Assembly: GCF_003856975.1 (NCBI RefSeq)
Contig: NZ_CP033107.1
Location: 2,666,001-2,730,000, forward strand
Direction of reading: 5' to 3'
Origin: Plantibacter sp. PA-3-X8
Lineage (GTDB): Bacteria; Actinomycetota; Actinomycetes; Actinomycetales; Microbacteriaceae
DNA: 64,000 nucleotides
Under the pieces are notes generated by a model. It saw nothing but the letters and a program-made list of their open reading frames with translations. It searched no databases and was not told the origin of the DNA. Positions 27,696 through 39,016 of the stretch are shown piece after piece. Position 1 is the stretch's first letter, and each line of letters starts with the position of its first letter. The position numbers were made by a program, and so were the translations under genes.

Positions 27696-27701
27696 TAGAC
27701 T
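27696..27701 (+). promoter_or_regulatory. -10 box of the HIT-family gene (leaderless)
   Basis: TAGACT is followed by 7 nt and then the ATG at 27709, so the message likely begins at or next to the start codon. Confidence 0.5.
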
Positions 27702-27708
27702 GGTGGAC

Positions 27709-28062
27709 ATGAGTGAAGCACCGTCGGTATTCAGCCGCATCGTGTCGGGGGAGATCCCGACGACCCTCCTCGCCGAGACCGATCGGGTGATCGCGTTCGC
27801 CGACATCGCACCGCAGGCGCCCGTGCACCTCCTCGTCGTCCCGAAGACCGCCGAGTACCGCGACGTCGTGGAGTTGGCCGCTGGCGACCCCTCCTTGCTC
27901 GCTGAGATGGTCGAGGTGGCGTCGTCGCTTGCGAAGGAGCACACGGGTGGCGAGTTCCGACTCGTCTTCAACACCGGCGAGTCCGCCGGGCAGACGGTCT
28001 TCCATGTGCACGCGCATGTCCTCGGCGGTTCCCTGCAGGAGGGCACCCTTGGCGGAGCCTGA
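27709..28062 (+). CDS. HIT family (HinT-like) nucleotide hydrolase
   Basis: 117 residues. The conserved histidine triad is visible as VFHVHAHVLGG near the C-terminus (HxHxH), and the N-terminal SRIVSGEIPTTLL plus HLLVVPK are typical of HinT proteins. HinT hydrolyses purine nucleoside phosphoramidates such as AMP-lysine. Longer in-frame starts exist but lie within rsmE; the ATG at 27709 fits family length. It starts the phoH-ybeY-corC-era unit, and phoH initiates inside its last codons. Confidence 0.9.
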   Translation: MSEAPSVFSRIVSGEIPTTLLAETDRVIAFADIAPQAPVHLLVVPKTAEYRDVVELAAGDPSLLAEMVEVASSLAKEHTGGEFRLVFNTGESAGQTVFHVHAHVLGGSLQEGTLGGA

Positions 28063-29152
28063 GTCCTCGAACCCCGACCGCTCCGTCGCTGCGCGGACGG
28101 AGGAGGTCGAGCACGTCCTCCTGGTGGACGGGCTCGCCATGGTCCGTCTCCTCGGCCCACAGGATCGCCTCCTGACGACCGTCGAGCGCGAACACCCCGG
28201 TGTCTCGGTGCACGTGCGCGGCAATGAGATCACCATCACCGGCCCGGCGCCGCAGGCCGACGCCGCCAGACGACTCGTAGAGGAACTCATCACCATGGTC
28301 CGAGAAGGACACGATCCGGGGCCGGCGGAGGTCAGCACCTCCGCCCGTATGCTCGGGCAGGACGGCTCAGCCTCCCCGTCGGAGGTGCTCGGGCAGGTCA
28401 TCCTCACCTCGCGTGGCAAGACGATCAAAGCGAAGACCGTCGGGCAGCGAGCGTACGTCGACGCGATCGACGAGAACACGATCGTGTTCGGTATCGGCCC
28501 GGCCGGTACCGGCAAGACCTACCTCGCGATGGCGAAGGCCGTGCAGGCCTTGCAGCGCAAGGAGGTCAACCGGATCATCCTGACGCGCCCGGCCGTCGAG
28601 GCCGGTGAGCGACTCGGGTACCTCCCGGGCACGCTGACGGACAAGATCGACCCGTACCTGCGTCCGCTCTACGACGCGCTCAACGAGATGATGGACCCGG
28701 AGATCGTCCCGAAGCTGCTCGCGGCCGGCACGATCGAGGTCGCACCGCTCGCCTACATGCGTGGCCGGACCCTCAACGACTCGTTCATCGTCCTCGACGA
28801 GGCGCAGAACACCACGCCCGAGCAGATGAAGATGTTCCTCACCCGGCTCGGGTTCGGGTCCAAGATCGTCGTGACCGGCGACGTCACGCAGATCGACCTG
28901 CCGACCGGTGCGTCCGGTCTGCGACTCGTCACCCGCGTGCTCAAGGACGTCGACGACATCCACTTCGCCCACCTCACGAGCGAGGACGTCGTCCGCCACA
29001 CCCTCGTCGGTCGGATCGTCGACGCCTACGGCGAGTACGACGCCGTCCGACAGGCGCAGCGGTTCGAGCGCGAGCAGGCCGCCGAGTTCGCCAACCGTGC
29101 CGAGCGTCGCGGCGCAGCCAGAGACCACCAGCCGAAGCGAGGACGCTCATGA
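28049..29152 (+). CDS. PhoH-like ATPase (YbeZ)
   Basis: 367 residues from a TTG at 28049, supported by a near-ideal AGGAGGG 5 nt upstream; it overlaps the HIT gene by 14 nt. An N-terminal KH-like region precedes the PhoH domain with Walker A GPAGTGKT near 150 and Walker [10 protein letters not shown] near 246. PhoH/YbeZ proteins are ATPases with links to RNA metabolism and act with YbeY, whose gene follows with a 4-nt overlap. The protein is cytoplasmic and of normal length. Confidence 0.93.
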   Translation: MAEPESSNPDRSVAARTEEVEHVLLVDGLAMVRLLGPQDRLLTTVEREHPGVSVHVRGNEITITGPAPQADAARRLVEELITMVREGHDPGPAEVSTSARMLGQDGSASPSEVLGQVILTSRGKTIKAKTVGQRAYVDAIDENTIVFGIGPAGTGKTYLAMAKAVQALQRKEVNRIILTRPAVEAGERLGYLPGTLTDKIDPYLRPLYDALNEMMDPEIVPKLLAAGTIEVAPLAYMRGRTLNDSFIVLDEAQNTTPEQMKMFLTRLGFGSKIVVTGDVTQIDLPTGASGLRLVTRVLKDVDDIHFAHLTSEDVVRHTLVGRIVDAYGEYDAVRQAQRFEREQAAEFANRAERRGAARDHQPKRGRS

Positions 29153-29616
29153 CCATCGAGATCAACAACGAGTCAGGCGTCGCCGTCGACGAATCGCGCA
29201 TCCTCGCCCTGGCGTCGTTCGCGCTCGACGCGATGCACGTGAGCCCTGATGCCGAGCTCGCCATCGTCCTGGTCGACGAGGGCGCCATGGAGCAGTTGCA
29301 CGTCCAGTGGATGGACGAGCCGGGACCGACCGACGTCCTGAGCTTCCCCATGGACGAGCTCCGTCCCGGCACCGAGGAGAACCCGACGCCGCCCGGGCTG
29401 CTCGGCGACATCGTGCTCTGCCCGCAGGTCGCCGAGACGCAGGCGGCCGCCGCGAAGCACTCGACGATGGACGAACTCCAGCTCCTCACCTGCCACGGTG
29501 TGCTCCACCTCCTCGGGTACGACCACGCGGAGCCCGATGAGGAGAAGGAGATGTTCGGCATCCAGCGGGACATCCTCCTCGCCTTCGCGCTCCAGGAGAG
29601 ACGACGCAGCAGCTGA
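29149..29616 (+). CDS. ybeY: Endoribonuclease YbeY, rRNA maturation factor
   Basis: 155 residues from an ATG overlapping the phoH stop. The zinc site [11 protein letters not shown] (116-126) has the HxxxHxxGxDH pattern, and [15 protein letters not shown] is the other conserved block. YbeY is a metal-dependent RNase required for 16S rRNA 3' processing and ribosome quality control. Its stop overlaps the next gene by one base. Confidence 0.96.
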   Translation: MTIEINNESGVAVDESRILALASFALDAMHVSPDAELAIVLVDEGAMEQLHVQWMDEPGPTDVLSFPMDELRPGTEENPTPPGLLGDIVLCPQVAETQAAAAKHSTMDELQLLTCHGVLHLLGYDHAEPDEEKEMFGIQRDILLAFALQERRRSS

Positions 29617-30920
29617 TGTCCCTCGTCGCCGTCTTCGTCATCGTCGCGTTCCTGCTCGTCGCGTTCGCGGGTCTGATGGCCGCAGCCGACGCCGCGATCG
29701 GCGTCCAGTCGGGCGCGGACATCCTCGACCTGGCAGAGGGCGCCCGCTCGGGATCCGCGCTCCGCGCCATCGCAGCCGACCCGGGTGCGCACGTCAACGC
29801 GATCAACTTCATCCGGATCCTGGCCGAGACCACGGCCGCCGTCCTCGTCACCCTCGCACTGGCCTCGTCGATCGACGAGTTGTGGCTCGTCCTCGTCCTC
29901 GCGGTCGTCATCATGACCGGCACCTCCTTCGTGCTCGTCGGTGCGAGCCCGCGAGGCGTCGGCCGGACCCACGCGAGCGGCGTGCTGCGCTTCAGTGCCC
30001 CCGCCATCCGTGCCGCACGCGTGGTCCTCGGCCCGGTCGCGAACGTCCTCGTCTCCCTGGGCAACCGGGTGACCCCGGGGCTGCCCCGTTCGGTCTCCTT
30101 CACCTCGGAGGAGCAACTGCTGAGCATGGTCGACGAGGCCGCCGCGCACTCGGTCCTCGAAGAGGACGACCGCGAGCTCATCCACTCGATTTTCGAGTTC
30201 AACGAGACGCTCGTCCGCGAGGTGATGATCCCGCGCACCGACCTCGTGAGTCTGCAGCGCGATCTCAGCGTCCGCGAGGCGCTCGAGGTGTTCCTGGAGA
30301 CGGGGATCTCGCGGGCGCCCGTCAGCGACGGCGACATCGACGACCTGGTCGGCATCCTGTACCTGAAGGACCTGGTGCGAGCGATGTTCGGTGGCGACGG
30401 CGTCACCGAGGTGGGCTCGATCGAGCCGCTCCTGCGGCCGGCGAGCTTCGTCCCCGAGTCCAAGAAGGCCGATTCGCTCCTGCAGCAGATGCAGAAGGAG
30501 TCCAACCACATCGCGATGGTCGTCGACGAATACGGCGGCATCTCGGGTCTCGTCACCCTCGAGGACCTCATCGAGGAACTCGTCGGCGACATCTCCGACG
30601 AGTACGACACCGACACCCCCGAGATCACCGACCTGCACGACGGACGGTTCCGGGTCGACGCCCGCCTGCCGGTCGACGAGCTGGGGGAGTTGTTCGGCCT
30701 CGAACTCGACGACGACGACGTCGACTCCGTCGGCGGCCTCCTGGCGAAGGCCCTCGGTCGGCTGCCCGTCGTCGGATCGACGGTGTCGACCAACGGCCTC
30801 GAACTCACCGCCGAGCGCGTCGAGGGGCGGCGGGGACGCATCCTCACCGTCATCGCCCAGCGCGACGACCAGCTGCAGGACGCCCAGCAGGCGTCCAACG
30901 ACCACCGGGAGCACCCATGA
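29616..30920 (+). CDS. Hemolysin/CorC family transporter (CNNM-CBS-CorC)
   Basis: 434 residues. An N-terminal DUF21/CNNM membrane domain with about four helices (1-150) is followed by two CBS domains (about 190-320, with MIPRTDLVSLQRDLS and VVDEYGGISGLVTLEDL) and a C-terminal CorC_HlyC domain. Members transport or sense magnesium and related divalent cations. In this neighbourhood (between ybeY and era) the gene is conserved across Actinobacteria. Start and stop overlap both neighbours, so the operon is tightly coupled. Confidence 0.9.
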   Translation: MSLVAVFVIVAFLLVAFAGLMAAADAAIGVQSGADILDLAEGARSGSALRAIAADPGAHVNAINFIRILAETTAAVLVTLALASSIDELWLVLVLAVVIMTGTSFVLVGASPRGVGRTHASGVLRFSAPAIRAARVVLGPVANVLVSLGNRVTPGLPRSVSFTSEEQLLSMVDEAAAHSVLEEDDRELIHSIFEFNETLVREVMIPRTDLVSLQRDLSVREALEVFLETGISRAPVSDGDIDDLVGILYLKDLVRAMFGGDGVTEVGSIEPLLRPASFVPESKKADSLLQQMQKESNHIAMVVDEYGGISGLVTLEDLIEELVGDISDEYDTDTPEITDLHDGRFRVDARLPVDELGELFGLELDDDDVDSVGGLLAKALGRLPVVGSTVSTNGLELTAERVEGRRGRILTVIAQRDDQLQDAQQASNDHREHP

Positions 30921-31825
30921 ACGACACCACCCCTCCGTCCGACTTCCGAGCGGGGTTCGTGTCCTTCGTCGGGCGTCCGAACGTCGGCAAGTCCACGCTG
31001 ACCAACGCCCTCGTCGGTGAGAAGGTCGCGATCACGAGCTCGAAGCCGCAGACCACGCGTCGCGCGATCCGCGGAGTCGTGCATCGCGACCACGGCCAAC
31101 TCATCGTCGTCGACACCCCCGGCATCCACCGGCCGCGCACCCTGCTCGGCCAGCGGCTGAACGATCTCGTGCAGTCAACCCTCTCCGACGTCGACGTCAT
31201 CGGGTTCTGCATCCCCGCCAACGAGAAGCTCGGGCCCGGCGACCGCTTCATCAACGAGTCGCTCGACGGCTTCCCGCGCGCCAAGAAGGTGGCGATCGTC
31301 ACGAAGACCGACACCGCCAGCCGGACGACGATCGCCGAGCAGCTGCTCGCGATCTCGGAGCTCCGGGACTGGGACGCCGTCATCCCACTGTCCGCGGTGA
31401 CCGACGACCAGCTCGACATCCTCGTCACCGAGGTGACGAGGCTCATGCCGCTCTCGGAACGCCTCTACCCGGCCGAGGCCACCACGGACGAGACGGTCGT
31501 CGACCGCGTGTCGGAGCTCATCCGTGAAGCCGCACTCGAGGGCGTGCAGGACGAGCTGCCCCACTCGCTCGCCGTGACCATCGATGACATGATCCCGCGC
31601 GAGGGGACCGACCTGCTCGACATCTACGCGAACGTGTTCGTGGAGCGCGACAGCCAGAAGGCGATCATCATCGGGAAGGGCGGCTCCAGGCTCCGCGACG
31701 TCGGGGCCCGGGCCCGCGCCGGGATCGAGCCACTCGTCGGATCGAGGGTCTTCCTCTCCATCCGCGTCAAGGTCGCGAAGGATTGGCAGCGCGACCCGAA
31801 ACTGCTCGGTCGCCTGGGATTCTGA
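30917..31825 (+). CDS. era: GTPase Era
   Basis: 302 residues from an ATG overlapping the previous stop by 4 nt. G1 is GRPNVGKST (19-27), the G3 block reads DTPGIHRPRTLLGQRLN, G4 is TKTD, and a C-terminal KH domain (about 225-302) contains the KAIIIGKGGSRLRDVG loop. Era binds the 3' end of 16S rRNA and supports 30S maturation, the same pathway as YbeY and RsmE. A hairpin follows immediately. Confidence 0.97.
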   Translation: MNDTTPPSDFRAGFVSFVGRPNVGKSTLTNALVGEKVAITSSKPQTTRRAIRGVVHRDHGQLIVVDTPGIHRPRTLLGQRLNDLVQSTLSDVDVIGFCIPANEKLGPGDRFINESLDGFPRAKKVAIVTKTDTASRTTIAEQLLAISELRDWDAVIPLSAVTDDQLDILVTEVTRLMPLSERLYPAEATTDETVVDRVSELIREAALEGVQDELPHSLAVTIDDMIPREGTDLLDIYANVFVERDSQKAIIIGKGGSRLRDVGARARAGIEPLVGSRVFLSIRVKVAKDWQRDPKLLGRLGF

Positions 31826-31872
31826 CCCGGATCCGGTCGACCGTCGGCGCCGTGGGCCCGCGCGGATCCGGG
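31826..31872 (+). terminator. Probable terminator after era
   Basis: CCCGGATCCG (31826-31835) is the exact inverse complement of CGGATCCGGG (31863-31872), starting right after the era stop; the 27-nt loop can fold further (GGTCGACC). There is no U-tract. Confidence 0.5.
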
Positions 31873-32001
31873 CGGGTGGTCTCCGTTACCTGAACGTGAC
31901 TTGCATGTCTGCTTTGGGCCCGCTGTGGAACCCGTCATCTGGCCGACAGGCTCGCGAGCGCGCGGACATACTGGTCCTCGGGGTCGCGAGAAGGAGTCCG
32001 T

Positions 32002-33273
32002 GTGTTCGACTGGTTGCTGGCCATCAGGCTGGATCGTCCGGAGCTCCTCGTCTGGGTCGGCGGTGCCGCCGTCCTCCTGGCGATCATCCTGTTGACCGGG
32101 CGCCGAACGGTTCGCGGCTGGCTGACGATGCTGCTCGTGGCGAGCGGTGGGGCGCTCCTCGCCTATGCCACGGCCTGGTTGCTCGGTGACGTGCTCGACG
32201 TCTTCGGGATCGAACTGACGCCGGTCACCCGTGCGTGGGCGGCGGTCGGGTTCGCAGGTGCCGCCCTCGCGATCGCGGCGATCGTGCGGACCCGGGCGTG
32301 GCGGGTCGTCGTGGCGAGCCTCGCCATCCCCGCCTTCCTGCTCATCGGGGCGATCGGCGTGAACCAGGACTTCGGTGAGTTCGCGACGGTGCGGGCGGCG
32401 TTGGGGATCAGCCCGTACCAGTCGTTCTCGGCCCTGCCTGCAGCCCGGGGGACGACCACGTCGTGGCAGCGACCCGCCGACCTGCCGAGCGGCGGGCGGG
32501 TCGAACACGTGGACATCCCGGCGACGACCTCCGGGTTCGCCCACCGGGACGCGCTCGTCTACCTGCCACCGGCCGCCCTGACCGCACACCCGCCGGCACT
32601 GCCCGTCATCGAAGCGTTCAGCGGTCAGCCGGGAGAGCCTGCAGACCTGTTCGCGTCGGCTGGGATCGCCGGGATCCTCGACCGCTTCGCCGCCTCGCAT
32701 GCGGGTCTCGCTCCGATCGTGGTCGTGCCTGATCAGCTCGGCGCTCCGGACCACAACCCGATGTGCGTCGACGGGCCGCTCGGCAACTCGGCGACGTACC
32801 TCACGGTCGACGTCCCCGCGTGGATCTCGGCGCACCTCCCGGTGTCCGCATCGCGGACGGACTGGTTCATCGCCGGGTTCTCGCAGGGCGGGACCTGTTC
32901 CATCCAGCTCGGCGCCGCGCACCCCGAACGCTACGGCGGCATCCTCGACATCTCGGGGGAGGTCGTCCCGTCCATCGGACCGACGACGATCGCACAGGGC
33001 TTCGGCGGGTCGGCGACGGCGTACGAGGCCGCGGCCCCCTCCGCGATCCTCGCCGCGCACACCCCGTACGCGGACACCGTCGGCGTCTTCGGCTACGGCA
33101 GCGACGACAGCCGCTACGGTCCCGGCGTCCGGCGGGTCGCCGCGATGGCTTCGGCAGCCGGCATGCGGACGACGACCTTCGTCTCCGATGGGACGGCGCA
33201 CGACTGGCACACCGTCCACACGGTGTTCGAGCGTGCGCTCCCCGTGATCGCCGCACGATTCGGGCTCGCCTGA
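32002..33273 (+). CDS. Membrane-anchored alpha/beta hydrolase (esterase D-like)
   Basis: 423 residues from a GTG with AAGGAG 5 nt upstream. Four transmembrane segments (about 14-32, 40-62, 75-93, 100-118) precede an extracytoplasmic alpha/beta-hydrolase domain of the putative esterase (PF00756-like) type. The nucleophile elbow GFSQGG gives Ser294, and His400 or His403 near the C-terminus (AHDWH) would complete the triad. The same layout is seen in actinobacterial mycolyltransferase-like esterases. It abuts the DUF2156 gene with a one-base overlap, so it probably acts on the same lipid, perhaps as an aminoacyl-lipid hydrolase (inference). Confidence 0.8.
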   Translation: MFDWLLAIRLDRPELLVWVGGAAVLLAIILLTGRRTVRGWLTMLLVASGGALLAYATAWLLGDVLDVFGIELTPVTRAWAAVGFAGAALAIAAIVRTRAWRVVVASLAIPAFLLIGAIGVNQDFGEFATVRAALGISPYQSFSALPAARGTTTSWQRPADLPSGGRVEHVDIPATTSGFAHRDALVYLPPAALTAHPPALPVIEAFSGQPGEPADLFASAGIAGILDRFAASHAGLAPIVVVPDQLGAPDHNPMCVDGPLGNSATYLTVDVPAWISAHLPVSASRTDWFIAGFSQGGTCSIQLGAAHPERYGGILDISGEVVPSIGPTTIAQGFGGSATAYEAAAPSAILAAHTPYADTVGVFGYGSDDSRYGPGVRRVAAMASAAGMRTTTFVSDGTAHDWHTVHTVFERALPVIAARFGLA

Positions 33274-35798
33274 TGCGCGCGGGGAGGGCGACGCCGTTCG
33301 GTCGACTCGTGACCGGCGTGCTCCGGTCGGTGCCGATGAGCATCGGGATCACGGCGCTGGTGCTCGTGGTCAGTGCGTTCGTCTGGCGCACACCGCCGGC
33401 GGCGACCCCCGGCTGGCGGACGGCGATCCGTGAGGTGGCCGGCGTGGGGTACGAGCAGGTCGTGGTCGACGGGCACTGGTGGGCACTCCTGACCGGCGCC
33501 CTGGGAACCGACGGGGTGCTCGGGCTCCTCGCCTTCCTGCTGATCGGCGTCCCCGCACTGGTGCTCGCCGAGCGACGGTTCGGCGCAGCCAAGACGCTCC
33601 TGGCTGTGCTGGTGACCGCTGTCGCCGGGAACGCGCTCGCCATCGGGCTCCAACTCCTCGGCACGCTCGGCGGCGAGTTCTGGAGCGGCGAGGTCGCCCG
33701 CATCGTGGCATTCGACCCCGTGGCCGGCGCGCTCGGCGCCCTCGCCGCGTCGAGTGCGTTCCACGGGCCGCTCTGGCGTCGACGGATCCGCGCGTTCGTC
33801 GTCGTCGGTGCCCTGATCGTGCTGCTGTACTCGGGCCTTCCGCAGGATCTCGCACGACTGTTCGCAGCGCTGGTCGGCGTCCTGCTCGGGATCGTGCTCG
33901 CCGGGGTCACCCCGTCGGTGCGACGCGTGCGGAGCTCGCACCACGAGACCCGGGTGCTCCTGGCGTCCGTCGTCGCGATGATGGGCGTCGGACCGCTCAT
34001 CACCTTCCTGTCCGGCCGGCACCTCGGTCCGCTCGCGCCGCTCGTGCTCCTGCTCGAACAGAACATCCCGGACGCCGGACGGGTCATCGGGCAATGCCGG
34101 ACGGTCGGCGTGTCAGCACAGTGCCTGCGCGACCTCACGCTGGTGCGCGTCGACGGCTTCGGAGCGGTGCTCCTGTCGGTGGTCCCCATGATCGCCCTGC
34201 TCTTCGCAGCGTGGGGCCTGCTCCGCGGCAGACGGTTCGCGGTCTGGTTCGCCACGGCGATCATGGTGTCCTTCGCCGTCCTGAGTGCGCTGTCGCTCGG
34301 GGCGGGGGTGCGACTCCACCCGGCGGGACACCCCTCGTCGTTGCTCGGGACGGGGCACGGCGCGCAGCAGCGGTCCGTCGAGATCGCGATCGCGCTGTGG
34401 GCGGCGATCCTGCTCCCGCTCGTCGTGGCGGCACTCCTGGTCGTGCTCCGTCGTGGGTTCCCCGTGCGGGCCACCCGGCGCAGTGCCTGGGGGTACCTCG
34501 CCCTGGTCGGCGCGTCTTGGGTCGTGCTCGCCGCGCTTTTCGTGGTCGTCGCCCTGCTGCAACCCGGAGGATTCTCGCCGAGGCCCGACGTGTGGGAGGT
34601 CCTCCGCGCGGCGCCGGAGCGTTTCGTCCCGGCCGCGTACCTGCGGAACGTACTCCCGGGCTTCGTGCCGGTCGCCCCGCTCACCGGCGTGGTGTTCCAC
34701 GCCGTCGGACCCGTCTGGTGGAGCATCATCCTGCTCGGCGCCGTCTGGCCGCTGAGCCGGGTCGCGAACGCCATCGCGCCGGCAGACGAGCGCCGCCTGC
34801 GCGAGCTCCTGGCCGAGGGCAGCGACTCCATCGGGCACATGGCCACCTGGCCGGGCAACCTCACCTGGTTCGACCCGGAGCGCAGCGCCGGCATCGCCTA
34901 CCGGATCGTCGCCGGGGTCGCGGTCACGGCGGGCGGCTTCTTCGGGAGGGACCGGCACGAGCAGGGGGTCCTCGAGCGGTTCATCGAGCACTGCGAGGAC
35001 TCGGGCCTGACGGTGGCGTTGTACAGCGTGGACGAGGAGACCGCAGGAGCGCTCCACCGGATCGGTTGGCGCACCGTCCAGGTCGCCGAGGAGACGGTCC
35101 TGCACCCGCAGGGCTGGAGCATGGTCGGCAAGCGCTGGCAGGACATCAGATCCTCCGTCAACCGGGCCGACCGTGCGGGGATCACCGCCGTCTGGTCCAC
35201 CTACGGGGCACTCGGCGTCGGGCTGGCGGCGCAGATCGCCGAGATCTCCGAGGAGTGGGTCGCCGAACGGAAGCTGCCCGAGATGGGGTTCACCCTCGGC
35301 GGCATCGACGAGCTCGTCGACGAGGAGGTCCGGCTCCTGCTCGCGGTCGACGAGCAAGGACGGCTGCACGGCGTCACGAGCTGGCTCCCGGTGCGGCGTG
35401 ATGGTGAGCTGGTCGGTTGGACCCTCGACTTCATGCGACGTCGGACGGACGGTATGAACGGCGTCATGGAGTTCCTCATCGCCGAGGCCGCCGCACGGTT
35501 CAAGGAGGACGGCATCGAGGAGATGAGCCTCTCAGGGGCACCACTCGCGCGCTCGAAGAGCACCGAGCAGCCGGAGACGGACGGGATCGACCGGGTCCTG
35601 ACCTACCTCGGGAACGTGCTCGAACCTGTCTACGGGTTCCGCTCGCTCCTCGCCTTCAAGGGGAAGTTCCAGCCGGAGGAGCGTCCGCTCGTCCTCGGCT
35701 ACGCGGACCCGCTGACCCTGCCGGCGATCGGCATCGCGGTCGGGCGCGCGTACCTCCCGGACGTGTCCGTGCGAGACCTCGCCTCGTTGGTCACCTGA
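33273..35798 (+). CDS. Membrane DUF2156 protein, probable aminoacyl-lipid synthase (MprF/LysX-like)
   Basis: 841 residues from an ATG overlapping the upstream stop. Residues about 1-215 form a rhomboid-like helix bundle but with GALG where the catalytic GxSG would be, so a protease is unlikely. Further membrane helices run to about 500. Residues about 510-841 match the DUF2156 / phosphatidylglycerol lysyltransferase C-terminal domain (double GNAT fold), with GRDRHEQG, VAEETVLHPQGW and a final YGFRSLLAFKGKFQPE block. Such proteins transfer an amino acid from aminoacyl-tRNA to a membrane lipid. The amino acid and lipid cannot be told from sequence. Confidence 0.8.
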   Translation: MRAGRATPFGRLVTGVLRSVPMSIGITALVLVVSAFVWRTPPAATPGWRTAIREVAGVGYEQVVVDGHWWALLTGALGTDGVLGLLAFLLIGVPALVLAERRFGAAKTLLAVLVTAVAGNALAIGLQLLGTLGGEFWSGEVARIVAFDPVAGALGALAASSAFHGPLWRRRIRAFVVVGALIVLLYSGLPQDLARLFAALVGVLLGIVLAGVTPSVRRVRSSHHETRVLLASVVAMMGVGPLITFLSGRHLGPLAPLVLLLEQNIPDAGRVIGQCRTVGVSAQCLRDLTLVRVDGFGAVLLSVVPMIALLFAAWGLLRGRRFAVWFATAIMVSFAVLSALSLGAGVRLHPAGHPSSLLGTGHGAQQRSVEIAIALWAAILLPLVVAALLVVLRRGFPVRATRRSAWGYLALVGASWVVLAALFVVVALLQPGGFSPRPDVWEVLRAAPERFVPAAYLRNVLPGFVPVAPLTGVVFHAVGPVWWSIILLGAVWPLSRVANAIAPADERRLRELLAEGSDSIGHMATWPGNLTWFDPERSAGIAYRIVAGVAVTAGGFFGRDRHEQGVLERFIEHCEDSGLTVALYSVDEETAGALHRIGWRTVQVAEETVLHPQGWSMVGKRWQDIRSSVNRADRAGITAVWSTYGALGVGLAAQIAEISEEWVAERKLPEMGFTLGGIDELVDEEVRLLLAVDEQGRLHGVTSWLPVRRDGELVGWTLDFMRRRTDGMNGVMEFLIAEAAARFKEDGIEEMSLSGAPLARSKSTEQPETDGIDRVLTYLGNVLEPVYGFRSLLAFKGKFQPEERPLVLGYADPLTLPAIGIAVGRAYLPDVSVRDLASLVT

Positions 35799-35818
35799 TC
35801 GGCCGCGCGGGGGAGTGC

Positions 35819-35824
35819 TATGCT
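35819..35824 (+). promoter_or_regulatory. -10 box of the leuL-leuA transcript
   Basis: TATGCT ends 6 nt before the GTG of the leader peptide, so the leader ORF itself is probably translated from a leaderless 5' end. Confidence 0.6.
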
Positions 35825-35845
35825 GACGACGTGTTCTCCGGTCTG

Positions 35846-37705
<1,860 letters not shown>

Positions 37706-37711
37706 CGATCC

Positions 37712-37751
37712 CGCTGCGCCGGGTCGGCCTTCGGGTCGACCCGGCGCAGCG
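37712..37751 (+). terminator. Terminator of leuA
   Basis: CGCTGCGCCGGGTCG (37712-37726) pairs perfectly with CGACCCGGCGCAGCG (37737-37751), continued by three pairs closed on a stable TTCG tetraloop: an 18-bp stem starting 7 nt after the leuA stop. Confidence 0.85.
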
Positions 37752-37765
37752 CTGTCCTCCCGCGT

Positions 37766-37782
37766 ACACCCGGAGGATGATC
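37766..37782 (+). promoter_or_regulatory. Candidate response-regulator site upstream of the two-component operon
   Basis: ACACCCGGAGGATGATC. Fourteen of 17 positions match the inverse complement of the sequence at 39737-39753, upstream of the neighbouring ABC operon. It lies about 58 nt upstream of the predicted transcription start. Confidence 0.5.
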
Positions 37783-37819
37783 TTCCCGCGCGAGGACGGG
37801 GCAAACGGCGGCCAGGTCG

Positions 37820-37825
37820 TACGGT
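37820..37825 (+). promoter_or_regulatory. -10 box of the histidine kinase gene (leaderless)
   Basis: TACGGT ends 6 nt before the ATG at 37832. The -35 region is poor, which fits an activated promoter. Confidence 0.45.
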
Positions 37826-37831
37826 TGGGGG

Positions 37832-39016
37832 ATGCTCCGCTCGCTCCGACCCAGCCAGTTGGCTCTCGACATCGCTCTGCCCTCGGTGTTGTTCCTCGCC
37901 ACCTTCGTGCTGTACGCCGGGCGACAGCCGATGTACGTCATCGTGCTGCTCGGCATGTGCGGCGCGCTCGCCCTCCGTCGCGTCGCCCCGGCCGTCTCCC
38001 TCGCCGTCGCCTGGGTCACAGCGCTGGCGCAGATGCTGCTCCTCCTGGCACCCGATCCCGCGAACTTCGCGATCCCGGTCGTGCTCTACGCTGCGGCGAG
38101 TTACGGCGGACGGGTGCTGCGCTGGGTCTCCTTCGCCTCTGCGTTCGTCGGAGCCGCGCTCATCGCGTTCTACGTGATCGTCGTCCCGAGTTGGACCACG
38201 GGCACCGGCAGCGACATCAGTACCTTCGGCCTGGCGAACGACATGACACCGGTCGCGCAGGTGACCGTCGGGCTGTTCATGTTCCTTGCGTTCGCCGCCT
38301 TCTTCGGCCTCGCTTGGACCGCAGGTGTCCTGATGCGCACCTGGCGGCTCGCCCGCGAGAGCCGACAGGCGCAGCTCCTGGCGGAGCGCGACGTCGCCGT
38401 CGAGCAGGAGCGCAACCGGATCGCGCGCGACATGCACGACGTGGTCGCGCACTCCCTCGCCGTCGTCATCGCGCAGGCCGACGGTGCCCGATATGCGCTG
38501 GCCGCGGACCCGGACTCGGCCGACCAGGCGTTGCGGACGATCTCGAGCATCTCCCGCGAGGCCCTCGCCGATGTCCGGGTGTTGCTCGCACAATTACGGT
38601 TCCAACAGACCGAGGGCCCGCAGCCGGTCATGGCCGACCTCGATCGGCTCTACGAGCAGCTGCGAGGAGCCGGGTTGGACGTGGTGGTCCAGCGTCACGG
38701 CCAGGAACGACCGGTCGCGACCGGTTCGCAGCTGGCCGTGTACCGGATCATCCAGGAGGCGCTCACGAACGCGCTCCGACACGGCGACCATCGTGGGCCG
38801 ATCGACGTCCATCTCGACTGGACCGGACCCGAGCTGCAGCTCTGGGTCGTCAACCGGGCGAAGGTCGAACCACCGAAGGCCGGCACTGGGCACGGACTCG
38901 CCGGGATGAACGAGCGCGCTACGCTTGCAGGCGGCAGGTTCGGGACGACCCTGGTGGACGGTCTCTTCACCGTCTACGCATCGATCCCGTACGCGACGGT
39001 GGGAGTGACGAGATGA
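37832..39016 (+). CDS. Sensor histidine kinase (NarL/HisKA_3 type)
   Basis: 394 residues. The N-terminal half has about five transmembrane helices (to about residue 172) with little extracellular sequence, as in intramembrane-sensing LiaS/DesK-type kinases. A coiled linker leads to the HisKA_3 dimerisation domain with phospho-acceptor His202 (RDMHDVVAHS), then an HATPase domain (ALTNALRHG near 312, GHGLAGMNER near 352). It overlaps the response regulator gene by 4 nt and precedes an ABC exporter, suggesting it senses membrane stress or an antimicrobial that the exporter handles. Confidence 0.93.
   Translation: MLRSLRPSQLALDIALPSVLFLATFVLYAGRQPMYVIVLLGMCGALALRRVAPAVSLAVAWVTALAQMLLLLAPDPANFAIPVVLYAAASYGGRVLRWVSFASAFVGAALIAFYVIVVPSWTTGTGSDISTFGLANDMTPVAQVTVGLFMFLAFAAFFGLAWTAGVLMRTWRLARESRQAQLLAERDVAVEQERNRIARDMHDVVAHSLAVVIAQADGARYALAADPDSADQALRTISSISREALADVRVLLAQLRFQQTEGPQPVMADLDRLYEQLRGAGLDVVVQRHGQERPVATGSQLAVYRIIQEALTNALRHGDHRGPIDVHLDWTGPELQLWVVNRAKVEPPKAGTGHGLAGMNERATLAGGRFGTTLVDGLFTVYASIPYATVGVTR

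Noticed and set aside
33273..33920. Active rhomboid protease
   Set aside because: The helix bundle resembles a rhomboid, but the catalytic GxSG motif reads GALG and no histidine partner is evident.
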